Assembly (NCBI RefSeq): GCF_037055275.1
Contig: NZ_CP146343.1
Coordinates: 5,239,001-5,303,000, forward strand
DNA from: Pseudomonas sp. ML2-2023-3
GTDB taxonomy: Bacteria; Pseudomonadota; Gammaproteobacteria; Pseudomonadales; Pseudomonadaceae
Length of the DNA: 64,000 nucleotides
Direction of reading: 5' to 3'
The notes under the pieces were generated by a model, which saw only the letters and a list, made by a program, of their open reading frames with translations, searched no databases and was not told where the DNA came from. The translations under genes were made by a program, and so were the position numbers. This document shows positions 9,028 through 17,698 of this stretch, piece by piece; the first letter of the stretch is position 1, and each line of letters begins with the position of its first letter.

Positions 9028-10383
9028 TCAAGAATTCACAGGTTTAAGTTCAGCGGTTTTCGGGTCAGTGGTCGGTGGCTCTTTGAGTACCACACGCTTG
9101 ATCGGCCCTACGATGACCAGGTAGCTGAACACTGCCATCAATGCGTTGCAACCGACAAACACCAGTGCCCATTTGAACGAGCCGGTGGTGCTGATGATGT
9201 AACCGATGACGATGGGAGTGGTAATGGAAGCGAGGTTGCCAAAGGTATTGAACAGGCCACCGCTCAGGCCGGCGATCTGCTTGGGCGAGGTGTCGGAGAC
9301 CACGGCCCAGCCCAGTGCGCCCACGCCTTTACCGAAGAATGCCAGGGCCATGAAGCCAACCACCATCCATTCAACGTCCACATAGTTACAGGCCACGATG
9401 CTGCTCGATACCAGCAGGCCGACGATGATCGGCGCCTTGCGGGCGAACGTCAGCGAATGGCCTTTGCGCAGCAGGTAATCGGAAATCACCCCGCCCAACA
9501 CCCCGCCGATAAATCCGCAGATTGCAGGTAATGACGCAATGAAGCCCGCCTTGAGGATGGTCATGCCGCGGTCCTGTACCAGATACACGGGGAACCAGGT
9601 CAGGAAGAAGTAGGTAATACCGTTGATGCAGTACTGGCCCAGATAAACGCCCAGCATCATGCGGTTGGTGAGCAGTTGGCGTATGTAGTCCCATTTGGGT
9701 CCGTCAGACTTTTTGCCTTTCTGGTCCATATCGACCATGCCGCCGTTTTCAGCGATGTACTTGAACTCTGCCTCGTTGATGCGAGGGTGTTCACGCGGGC
9801 TGTAGATCACCTTGAGCCAGATGCCCGAGAAGACGATACCCAGGATGCCCATGACGATGAACACATGCTCCCAACCAAAGGAGTAGACGATCCAGCCCAT
9901 CAACGGTGCGAACAGCACAGTGGCGAAGTATTGCGCCGAGTTGAAGATCGCGGACGCTGTGCCACGTTCTGCCGTAGGGAACCAGGCCGCAACGATTCGG
10001 GCGTTTCCGGGAAAAGAGGGTGCTTCGGCCAGACCCACCAGAAAGCGCAGCATAAACAGCGCAACGACCGCTGTGGACATGCCGAACTCACCGATAAAGC
10101 CTTGCAGCACGGTGAACAGAGACCAGGTGAAGATACTCAGGGCGTAAACTTTTTTGGAACCGAAACGGTCGAGGAGCCAGCCACCGGGGATTTGTCCGGC
10201 CACGTAGGCCCAGCCAAATGCGGAGAAGATATAACCCAGGGTTACGGCATCGATGCCGAGGTCTTTTTGCAGGCTGGAGCCTGCGATGGCGATAGTTGCA
10301 CGGTCTGCATAATTGATTGTGGTCACCAGGAAAAGCATGAGCAAAATCATATAACGGACATGCGTCGGCTTGGTCGCTTGCAT
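9028..10383 (-). CDS. gudP: MFS transporter for glucarate/galactarate (GudP/GarP type)
   Basis: An inner-membrane symporter of the anion:cation symporter branch of the major facilitator family, 451 residues with about twelve membrane segments. The N-terminal [13 protein letters not shown] segment and the loop motif [14 protein letters not shown] are typical of GudP, GarP and ExuT. A long charged loop in the middle (around [17 protein letters not shown]) is also family-typical. It is sandwiched between kdgD and garD, which supports hexarate (galactarate, glucarate) as substrate. Start ATG is preceded by GGGAG. A terminator separates it from kdgD upstream, so it may have its own promoter in 10384-10496, where no clear boxes were recognised. 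Confidence 0.9.
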   Translation of the reverse strand: MQATKPTHVRYMILLMLFLVTTINYADRATIAIAGSSLQKDLGIDAVTLGYIFSAFGWAYVAGQIPGGWLLDRFGSKKVYALSIFTWSLFTVLQGFIGEFGMSTAVVALFMLRFLVGLAEAPSFPGNARIVAAWFPTAERGTASAIFNSAQYFATVLFAPLMGWIVYSFGWEHVFIVMGILGIVFSGIWLKVIYSPREHPRINEAEFKYIAENGGMVDMDQKGKKSDGPKWDYIRQLLTNRMMLGVYLGQYCINGITYFFLTWFPVYLVQDRGMTILKAGFIASLPAICGFIGGVLGGVISDYLLRKGHSLTFARKAPIIVGLLVSSSIVACNYVDVEWMVVGFMALAFFGKGVGALGWAVVSDTSPKQIAGLSGGLFNTFGNLASITTPIVIGYIISTTGSFKWALVFVGCNALMAVFSYLVIVGPIKRVVLKEPPTTDPKTAELKPVNS

Positions 10384-10497
10384 GAGGTACTACTCCCACT
10401 GTTTATTTTTATGCGCGGGTGAATCTATTTTTTTGGTGTAGCTGACTTACAGTTTCTACAGATAAATGCGCTAGCCGACGGTCGTAATCCTTCACAC

Positions 10498-10523
10498 AAA
10501 AGGCCGCTGATTTCTCAGCGGCC
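10498..10523 (-). terminator. Terminator after kdgD
   Basis: On the minus strand GGCCGCTGA-GAAA-TCAGCGGCC is followed by TTTTGTG. The perfect 9-bp stem with a GAAA loop lies 11 bases after the kdgD stop and before the transporter gene. Confidence 0.88.
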
Positions 10524-10534
10524 TTGGCTTTTGC

Positions 10535-11446
10535 TTACTGCGGACCTTGCTTGTCGATCAAGGCAGCCAGTGCCTCGTACTCTTCTGGCAACAAGTCGGT
10601 CAGTGGCGTACGCACCGGGCCAGCACTGTAACCGGAAATAGTGGCGCCAGCCTTGACGATGCTGACCGCGTAACCGGATTTGCGGTTACGAATGTCCAGG
10701 TAAGGCAGGAAGAAGTCGTCGATGATCTTGCCCACGGTGGCGTGATCTTCACGGGCCACGGCGTGGTAGAAATCCATCGCGGTTTTCGGGATGAAGTTGA
10801 ACACCGCCGAGGAGTAAACCGGTACGCCCAGCGCCTTGTAGGCGGCAGCGTAGACTTCGGCGGTCGGCAGGCCGCCCAGGTAGCTGAAGCGATCGCCGAG
10901 GCGGCGACGGATCGACACCATCAACTCGATGTCGCCCAGGCCATCCTTGTAGCCGATCAGGTTCGGGCAACGCTCGGCCAGACGCTCCAGCAGCGGCGCG
11001 GTCAAGCGGCAGACGTTACGGTTGTAGACGATCACGCCGATTTTTACCGACTTGCACACCGCCTCAACGTGGGCGGCAACGCCGTCCTGGCTGGCTTCAG
11101 TCAGGTAGTGCGGCAGCAGCAGCAAGCCTTTGGCACCCAGGCGCTCGGCTTCTTGAGCGTACTCGATGGCCTGACGGGTCGAACCGCCTACACCGGCGAG
11201 GATCGGCACGCTGGTGGCGCAGGTATCAACGGCAGTTTTGATCACTTGCGAATATTCGCTGGCTGCCAGGGAGAAGAACTCACCGGTGCCGCCTGCTGCG
11301 AACAGGGCCGAGGCGCCGTACGGGGCCAGCCATTCCAGGCGCTTGATGTAGCCCTCGCGGTGGAAATCACCTTGAGCATTGAAGTCGGTTATCGGGAAGG
11401 ACAACAGACCGGAAGAGAGGATGGACTTCAGTTCTTGTGGATTCAT
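10535..11446 (-). CDS. kdgD: 5-dehydro-4-deoxyglucarate dehydratase
   Basis: Converts 5-dehydro-4-deoxy-D-glucarate to 2-oxoglutarate semialdehyde with loss of water and CO2. The 303 residues belong to the dihydrodipicolinate synthase/N-acetylneuraminate lyase fold: GGTGEF at 52-57, catalytic Tyr141 in VIVYNR and the Schiff-base Lys167 in GYKDGLGD. Length equals the family norm. It acts directly after GarD. The dehydrogenase that would oxidise the product to 2-oxoglutarate is not in the window. A candidate operator lies about 56 bases upstream of the start (11502-11521). Confidence 0.95.
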   Translation of the reverse strand: MNPQELKSILSSGLLSFPITDFNAQGDFHREGYIKRLEWLAPYGASALFAAGGTGEFFSLAASEYSQVIKTAVDTCATSVPILAGVGGSTRQAIEYAQEAERLGAKGLLLLPHYLTEASQDGVAAHVEAVCKSVKIGVIVYNRNVCRLTAPLLERLAERCPNLIGYKDGLGDIELMVSIRRRLGDRFSYLGGLPTAEVYAAAYKALGVPVYSSAVFNFIPKTAMDFYHAVAREDHATVGKIIDDFFLPYLDIRNRKSGYAVSIVKAGATISGYSAGPVRTPLTDLLPEEYEALAALIDKQGPQ

Positions 11447-11501
11447 TATTCGAACACCCTGGGAGCACGTTGTGATGAAAAATACGTAAGCACTTCGCTA
11501 C

Positions 11502-11521
11502 GTCGTACGTCATCGTACAAC
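11502..11521. promoter_or_regulatory. Candidate operator upstream of kdgD
   Basis: The inverted repeat GTCGTACG-TCAT-CGTACAAC has 7 of 8 positions symmetrical. The half-site GTTGTACG occurs again at 12725-12732, upstream of the GntR-type regulator gene. A shared element in both upstream regions suggests the regulator binds both, but this is inferred from two sites only. Confidence 0.5.
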
Positions 11522-11592
11522 TTAAAAAGATAAGGTCAATATCATTTCGTGAATTCGTGTTCAGCGGCGCCTGAATTTGGCCTGATGAAAAT

Positions 11593-11621
11593 CACAAAGC
11601 CCGTCTAATACGGGCTTTGTG
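11593..11621 (-). terminator. Terminator downstream of the GntR-type gene
   Basis: CACAAAGCCCGT and ACGGGCTTTGTG form a perfect 12-bp stem around a five-base loop; on the minus strand GATTTTC follows. It probably ends the regulator transcript after the REP element. Confidence 0.65.
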
Positions 11622-11697
11622 AGAGTTGCGCAGGGTTGAAATTAAATTTCAGAGAGGAGGTAGGTTGTCTGAGAACAACCGTTTCATGCGCCTGACC

Positions 11698-11835
11698 TGT
11701 AGTCGCTGAGGAGCGAAGCGAGGCTGCGATCGGCGTGATGCAGCACCCGTAAAGCCTAAGGCTGCGGTCTTGCAGTCTGATCCTGCGACGGCTTCGCCGC
11801 CGATCGCAGCCTCGCTTCGCTCCTCAGCGGCTACA
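11698..11835. repeat. REP pair, family 2, with long spacer
   Basis: GTAGTCGCTGAGGAGCGAAG with the following GAGGCTGCGATCG is repeated inverted at the right end (CGATCGCAGCCTC, CTTCGCTCCTCAGC). The middle is about 65 bases longer than in the copy at 588. Together with the terminator and candidate operator it fills the ~400-base gap between kdgD and the regulator; no gene is seen there. Confidence 0.85.
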
Positions 11836-11849
11836 ACGATTACAAACGA

Positions 11850-12608
11850 CTACCCGCGTTGCGCTTCTGCTTCTTCATGGGCATGACGCAGGCGTTCGCG
11901 GCTGTTGGTCAGGTGCAGGCGCATGGCCGCACGGGCCGCTTCGGAATCCTGACGGGCAATGGCCTGGTAGATTTCTTCGTGCTCGCGGTTGAGCCGGGTC
12001 ATGTAGTGCTGCTGGTCATCATGGGCCAGACGCGCCGAATTGAGACGGGTACGCGGAATGATGCTGGTGCCCAGGTGAGTCATGATGTCGGTGAAGTAGC
12101 GGTTGCCCGTCGACAGCGCAATCTGCAGGTGGAACTGAAAGTCCGACGCCACGGCATCGCCATTGCGTGCCGCGTTTTCATTCAGGGCATCCAGCGCTGC
12201 ACGCATGGCTGCCAATTGTTCCTCATTGCGACGCTGGGCAGCCAACCCGGCAGACTCCACTTCAAGGCTGATACGCAGTTCAAGAATCGCCAGCACATCG
12301 CGCAAGGTGACGACAGTCGCCGGGTCGATCCGAAAACCGCTCGGGCTCGGCGTATCCAGCACAAAGGTGCCGATACCGTGGCGGGTCTCGACCTGCCCGG
12401 CCGCCTGCAAACGGGAAATCGCTTCGCGCACCACCGTGCGGCTGACGCCGTGCGCCTCCATGATCGCTGACTCGGTAGGCAACTTGTCGCCACGCTTGAG
12501 CATACCGTCGCGGATCTGCTCGGACAGCACCGTCACCAACTCTTGCGCGAGGCTACGACGCTTGCGAGGGAGGCGGGGTACGTCGATCTGGTTATCCATG
12601 TTGAACAT
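11850..12608 (-). CDS. GntR-family regulator (FadR/FCD type), probably of the hexarate genes
   Basis: A 252-residue DNA-binding regulator. The N-terminal winged helix-turn-helix covers about residues 12-80 (LAQELVTVLSEQIRDG, LPTESAIMEAHGVSRTVVREA, the GIGTFV wing). The rest is an all-helical FCD ligand domain whose usual metal-binding residues are present (D and H in SDFQFHLQIA, the H of REHEEIYQAI and the H of MRLHLTNS). Start is uncertain: ATG at 12608 or at 12599; the frame is open to 12713, but the extension looks unlike the family. Its position beside kdgD, gudP and garD suggests it senses galactarate, glucarate or an intermediate. The ligand is inferred from context only. Confidence 0.87.
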   Translation of the reverse strand: MFNMDNQIDVPRLPRKRRSLAQELVTVLSEQIRDGMLKRGDKLPTESAIMEAHGVSRTVVREAISRLQAAGQVETRHGIGTFVLDTPSPSGFRIDPATVVTLRDVLAILELRISLEVESAGLAAQRRNEEQLAAMRAALDALNENAARNGDAVASDFQFHLQIALSTGNRYFTDIMTHLGTSIIPRTRLNSARLAHDDQQHYMTRLNREHEEIYQAIARQDSEAARAAMRLHLTNSRERLRHAHEEAEAQRG

Positions 12609-12803
12609 TTTTCTCGAAATCAAAGGGGTCAGGGGCACTTCATGAAAGCAGCTGAAAAATCGCCCTGACACACCGGACGTCCGTGCTGCTGTGCTCCCGC
12701 ATGGATGCATCATAGCTCAAGCCGGTTGTACGATCACCCGCTGACACAGGTGAACGCAAAACCTGCCGCCGCCGTCTTGCCTGCGATGCTGCCCGCGGGC
12801 TTA

Positions 12804-15800
12804 TCAGGCCGTCTGCGGCGAGGACTCATCCGCTTGACTCTCACTCACCACAAACGGGTCGTCCGGGATCCAGAACAAAAACGGGTCCTTGGCCGGCCGG
12901 TTGTCATAAGGCCGACTCCCCTCCTCCTGCGCTGATGCACCGGCACGACGAAAGCCATACACCTGGCGCCGCTCGACATGAATGCTCGGAGCCGCCCCTT
13001 CCCCACTGGCAGGCTCGATGTTCATGGCCTTCAAGGTGGCCAGCAAATCTTCAATGATCAGCTGGCGATTCAACGTGAACGCCGACGCGAAGCAGCGCCA
13101 GAAGCGCCAGCCCGCACGCTCCAGAATGCGCTGGCGGCGCATGTCGCTGTCCCAGCGGTCCGGCCCGTGAAAGCGGTCGCCATCACACTCGATCGCCAGG
13201 CGGCTGTCGTTGTCCCCCTCCACCACCATGTCGATCCGATAAGCCCCGACGCCAACCTGCGGGATAACCCGATAACCGCGCTGCGTCAGTTCATCGTACA
13301 TATCGCGCTCGAAACCCGATTCGCACAACTCGCGCAGATCGCTGACCTGCGCGGCATCCTGCGTAAACGGGGTCTCAAAGTGTTCAATCAGGCCTCGGCG
13401 CAAACCATCGACCGCACTCAGGTCGGTGAGCTCGACGCTGCGCACCAGATACATTCGGTCCCGCGCCCGCGACGCGGCCACATTGAAGCGTTGGGCAATC
13501 GAGTCGCGGCTGTTGGCAAAACAGTCGCCGGGGCTGGCCACCATCGACAGGAACATGATGTCCCGCTCCTTGCCCTGGAAAGTGCGCGCATCGCCACAAC
13601 TGATCTGGAACTGGGTGATCACTTCTTCACCCAGCTCCTTGGTCAGCATCTGCATAACTTTTTGCGCCTGCTCGGCCCCCAGCAACGAGACCACGCCAAT
13701 GCTGCGCCCCGCGATCTGCGGCATGGCAATCAGGCGGCGGATTTCCTCGACAATCACATTGGCTTCGCCGAGGTTGAACTTGCCCTTTTTCTCCCCGTCC
13801 ATCACCCGCAAATCCACCAGCGGCGGGTCCAGGCGCTCGGTCATCATTGGCAGGCGCAGTGGTTTGAGTTCGTGGTTGTAGAACTCGCGCTTGGAGTATT
13901 CGATGATCGGCGCCACGCAGCGGAAATGCTCGCGCAGCATGGTGCCGCTCTTGGCAAACACCACTTTGAACAGGTCGTACAGCGAACGCTCGGGGGACAT
14001 CAATGGCCGGTAGAGCCCGACCTGATTGCCCAAGAAGCGCGCCATCATATTCTGCACACGCTCTTCTTCCATGCCGATACCGTCCGGCGAGACCTGTTTG
14101 TCATCGCCCACCACCAGCACTTTTTTCGCCCGCAACAACGCTGGCAGTGCCGTCAGGTCAGACTGGGACGCCTCATCGATGATCACCAGATCAAAGGCAC
14201 CGTACTGGGCCGGCAAGCTTTCGCAAATGCGGTAATGGGGCATGATCCAGCACGGGATCGCCGAGATCGCCACATCGGCGGCCAATCGTGCGTCCTGCCG
14301 GTAACGCCCGGCACGAACGCCCGTCCCCTTGCCGATTTTGCGGATCGCGGTGCGGTACAACTCCAGGGCGGCCCTGACACTCGGCGTGGCGTTCTCCGAC
14401 AACCGCAGCCAGGTGCGTTTGACCACCGCATCCTGATACAGGCGCGACAGGTTCAGCTCCAATTCACCGCGTAATGTGAACAGGCGCTTGAGGTCTTCGC
14501 GCCCGTCGATACTGTCGAGGTAACGCGCCAGACGGCTCAGGCGCCACACCTCCAGGCAGTTGTCCGGGAGCAGGTCATCCACCGGCTCCAGGCTCGGTTC
14601 GTCGCGCAAACGGGCGGCCCAGATCAGGCCGCCGCTGTGTGCGATGAGGTCCGTCACCTGTTGCACCGTGCCGAGCGCACCCGTCAAAGCCAACACCCGG
14701 CGCAGCTCGTCCATCAGTTCGGACCACTGCACCTGAAGTTCGGCGATCGTCACCTGCGGCTGGCCCAGACTGGTGTCCAGAAACCCTTGCAGGCGCTCGC
14801 TCACTGCACCGCCACAACCGGCCAGGGCCGTGTTGAAGGAGTGCTTGATGGCCCAGGTAGCCGCCAGTCGGTGACGCATCAGGTGATGGCGCAAAAAGCC
14901 TTCGCCCTTGCCCAGTACCGCCTCGTCACTGCGTAACTGACTGACGTCGGCCCAGTCCACGAGCAGGTGCCTGAGCTCGGTTTGCGCACGGATTTCGCCC
15001 TTCTCGGCGCGGACAATATCGCCGTACTGTTCGATCGCCCGGGCCGCCGCCAGCAGTTGCTCGGCATCGGTTTCAAGGGTCGGCAGCGGCATCTCGCCAG
15101 CCAGTGCATTCCAGCGCAACAGCAACGTTCGTCCCAGTTGCTGGAAGCGCACAAATGCCTGCACGTGCGCCCAGTCCTGATCGTTCTGCGGCTTGCTGCC
15201 CAGCACCAGAATGGCGTCCAGCAACTGTTTCTGGCTGCCCTTGCCGATCAGGCCGGACAACCCGAACGGGCGTCGTCCCTGGGCCAGGTTATCGATGGCG
15301 GCCACCACTTCGGGCTGCGCCTGGAGCTCGAATGACAAGCTCACCGGCCGGGCTACAAATGCCTTGCGACCTGTCAGCGCCGCTTCGATCTCGCCCTTGA
15401 GGCTGTCAAAAAGCCCCAGCACATCGGCATTGGGGTTGCGCGACAAGTAGGCCTGCATGGCCGGCACCCACGGGTGCTCTGCGCTTTTGAGCTGCACTCG
15501 CAGTGCCTGCAACTGCTCCAGGTGCTCCACCAGAGCCTGTGCCTGCTCCAGGGTCTGCGTGCTGGCGTCCAGCAAACGCGGCACCTCGCCCGTGCTTTCC
15601 TTGTGCTGCAACTGACTTTCCCGGGCCAGATCCTGATGGACCTGAATCAGCGTTTGCGCATCCGGGAAGTCGGCCAGTTGCGGGATTTTGTGGCCCAGAT
15701 AAGCCAGCGAATCCTTGAGTTCAAGCCGCGCTTCACGCAAGGCGATGATGTCTTGCAGGCTGAAACGCGGGCGATGTTCGTCCCCCACCCCGATCTGATC

Positions 15801-17516
15801 GGCAAAACCGTTGATCTCGTCTTGCGCCGCAGCGACCTGCAACGCGGCATGGGTCGGACTCAGACGTTCGTCGTCGATTTCCAGGTCTGACAGGTTGCGT
15901 TCGGCCCAGTGGGTAATCTCACGGTCGACACTGGTCATCTGACCGTGGAGGGTATTGATTTCGTCGTCAATCTGGCCGATTTCGCGCTTGTACAGCGACC
16001 GATCAATCCGCTGGACCTCAGCTGAGATTTTCTGAATGGCGAACTCGAACTGCTTCATGCCATCCGCTTCGCTGCTCAGCAGGCTGATTGCCAGCGGGCG
16101 AATGTCTTCGGGGAGTTTTTCCTGTAGCACGGCCAGTGCCGGGTCTTTCATCGACGTCACCAGCACCCGCTTGCCATTGGCCAGGTAATGGCTGATGACG
16201 TTGGCAATGGTGTGAGTCTTGCCGGTGCCTGGCGGGCCCTGCACCACAACCCCGTCGTGCATCTCCAGCAACTGAATGATTTGCACCTGTTCGTCGTTGT
16301 AAGGCTTGGGAAAGTACAGCTCATGAACCTTGGTCCCAGGCGCATCGCCACCTTGGGAGCCACTGACGTAGGACAAACCCCGGAACGGGGGCAGGACTAC
16401 GTCCTCAAGCACGCTGGAAGGTTCGGTCAAGATCGCCTGCAACGCCGGTGGCAGTTCACCGATTGCCTCGATCTCACCTTCAAAACGGCCCAGGTCTTCA
16501 ATAAACATATTGCTGTCGCGGGTGCGGGCAAACAGGATCCAGGTGTCTGTCACACATAAATGCTCGGCGGCCTTGGGCACCGAGCGATCGCCCTGGGCAA
16601 CCGTCACCGGCAAAAACTGCCCTTGGGCATCGAGCAGTGAAGAGGCAGAGCGAATCACCGGTTCATGACTGGAAGGATTGAACGGGCTGATTGCGGCCTG
16701 CTCTTTCTTGAAGAAATCCTTGGCCAGGGTCGCCAATGCCCCTACCCCCGGAATATCGGCGGCCACGTAGGCGTCGACTTCCAGCCGGGGCTCAGCGGCG
16801 CGTGGCCGGACTTCGATGGCCATTGAGTCCGGGTTGATGGCTATCTCGACCAACTGGCTGATCAACGGGTAGTGGATGACGCCAACCACGGGATGTTCCC
16901 ACGTCGAAACGCCCAATCCCCAGACCAGTTCCAGTTGCGCATCCCCCAGATTGCCCTGCATCTGCTGCACCAGCAGAAACAGTTCGGCATAGAGTTCGAT
17001 GCTTTTACGCCGCAGTTTTTCCTCTGCGGCCCACAGTCGCCAGGCAGTTTGGCTGTAGGACTTGAACTGCGCCCTGATCTCGCCAGCGTCCAGGCAATCC
17101 TCAAGATTCACCCACTCATCCACCGGGGCGTCTTCGCTGAGCTCAATGCCGACCGCGGTCAACCGCGTAAGCTGCGGCTCGGACAACAGGCCACTGTTGA
17201 TCAGCGCCTCACGTGTCACCCGAAGTTTTAGCGCAGGTTCGGTTTGCGGCGTGCCCTTGAGTTCGATCCACAGCGCCAGCAACGGGCTCAAGGGCGCGGG
17301 CGGGCGGGTCTCGTGCAAACGCTCAAGCCGCAACCAGACTTCGTCTTCGTCACCCTCCAGCACATCCAGGCTGACACCCGGCAATGCCCGCAGCTTTTCT
17401 TCGCTGGCACTGAATGCGTTGTGTTGGTTGACGGTCAACGCTGGCCGCTTTTGCATGAGTGCCGTCTGTTTTACAAATTCAATCAGACCGGCGAGACGTG
17501 CGCGTACTGTATCCAT
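12804..17516 (-). CDS. Large superfamily 1 helicase with C-terminal Vsr/DUF559-like nuclease domain
   Basis: A 1,570-residue protein. The Upf1/Dna2-like SF1 helicase has Walker A GPPGTGKTHT near residue 425, Walker B LVIIDEASQSDL near 1110, motif III VVGDDKQVSP, motif V TFQGKERDIMFLS near 1314 and motif VI NVAASRARDRMYLV near 1350. A long insertion between the first two motifs is rich in charged helices. Residues about 1417-1500 resemble a Vsr/DUF559 endonuclease: YRIDMVV, then LAIECDGDRFH, then RRQRILERAGWRFWR. Proteins with this helicase-plus-Vsr architecture have been proposed as stand-alone phage defence factors. The ATG at 17516 begins MDTVRARLAG; no strong ribosome site is visible. It stands alone between a regulator and an autotransporter gene. 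Function is inferred from architecture. Confidence 0.82.
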   Translation of the reverse strand: MDTVRARLAGLIEFVKQTALMQKRPALTVNQHNAFSASEEKLRALPGVSLDVLEGDEDEVWLRLERLHETRPPAPLSPLLALWIELKGTPQTEPALKLRVTREALINSGLLSEPQLTRLTAVGIELSEDAPVDEWVNLEDCLDAGEIRAQFKSYSQTAWRLWAAEEKLRRKSIELYAELFLLVQQMQGNLGDAQLELVWGLGVSTWEHPVVGVIHYPLISQLVEIAINPDSMAIEVRPRAAEPRLEVDAYVAADIPGVGALATLAKDFFKKEQAAISPFNPSSHEPVIRSASSLLDAQGQFLPVTVAQGDRSVPKAAEHLCVTDTWILFARTRDSNMFIEDLGRFEGEIEAIGELPPALQAILTEPSSVLEDVVLPPFRGLSYVSGSQGGDAPGTKVHELYFPKPYNDEQVQIIQLLEMHDGVVVQGPPGTGKTHTIANVISHYLANGKRVLVTSMKDPALAVLQEKLPEDIRPLAISLLSSEADGMKQFEFAIQKISAEVQRIDRSLYKREIGQIDDEINTLHGQMTSVDREITHWAERNLSDLEIDDERLSPTHAALQVAAAQDEINGFADQIGVGDEHRPRFSLQDIIALREARLELKDSLAYLGHKIPQLADFPDAQTLIQVHQDLARESQLQHKESTGEVPRLLDASTQTLEQAQALVEHLEQLQALRVQLKSAEHPWVPAMQAYLSRNPNADVLGLFDSLKGEIEAALTGRKAFVARPVSLSFELQAQPEVVAAIDNLAQGRRPFGLSGLIGKGSQKQLLDAILVLGSKPQNDQDWAHVQAFVRFQQLGRTLLLRWNALAGEMPLPTLETDAEQLLAAARAIEQYGDIVRAEKGEIRAQTELRHLLVDWADVSQLRSDEAVLGKGEGFLRHHLMRHRLAATWAIKHSFNTALAGCGGAVSERLQGFLDTSLGQPQVTIAELQVQWSELMDELRRVLALTGALGTVQQVTDLIAHSGGLIWAARLRDEPSLEPVDDLLPDNCLEVWRLSRLARYLDSIDGREDLKRLFTLRGELELNLSRLYQDAVVKRTWLRLSENATPSVRAALELYRTAIRKIGKGTGVRAGRYRQDARLAADVAISAIPCWIMPHYRICESLPAQYGAFDLVIIDEASQSDLTALPALLRAKKVLVVGDDKQVSPDGIGMEEERVQNMMARFLGNQVGLYRPLMSPERSLYDLFKVVFAKSGTMLREHFRCVAPIIEYSKREFYNHELKPLRLPMMTERLDPPLVDLRVMDGEKKGKFNLGEANVIVEEIRRLIAMPQIAGRSIGVVSLLGAEQAQKVMQMLTKELGEEVITQFQISCGDARTFQGKERDIMFLSMVASPGDCFANSRDSIAQRFNVAASRARDRMYLVRSVELTDLSAVDGLRRGLIEHFETPFTQDAAQVSDLRELCESGFERDMYDELTQRGYRVIPQVGVGAYRIDMVVEGDNDSRLAIECDGDRFHGPDRWDSDMRRQRILERAGWRFWRCFASAFTLNRQLIIEDLLATLKAMNIEPASGEGAAPSIHVERRQVYGFRRAGASAQEEGSRPYDNRPAKDPFLFWIPDDPFVVSESQADESSPQTA

Positions 17517-17698
17517 GTGTGAGCTGAACCACTTTGATAAGGGGGCGCATCGAAAAAACGTGAAAGCGCCTGGAGAAAGCGAAAATTCCTGCAATGCCCG
17601 ACACAATACAGAGGTTCAAGTGGTATTCAGATACATCATTTTGTAAAAACCACTCGCTATAAAAGACGGCCCGGTTATTCCCGATAAGGTCGTCCGCC

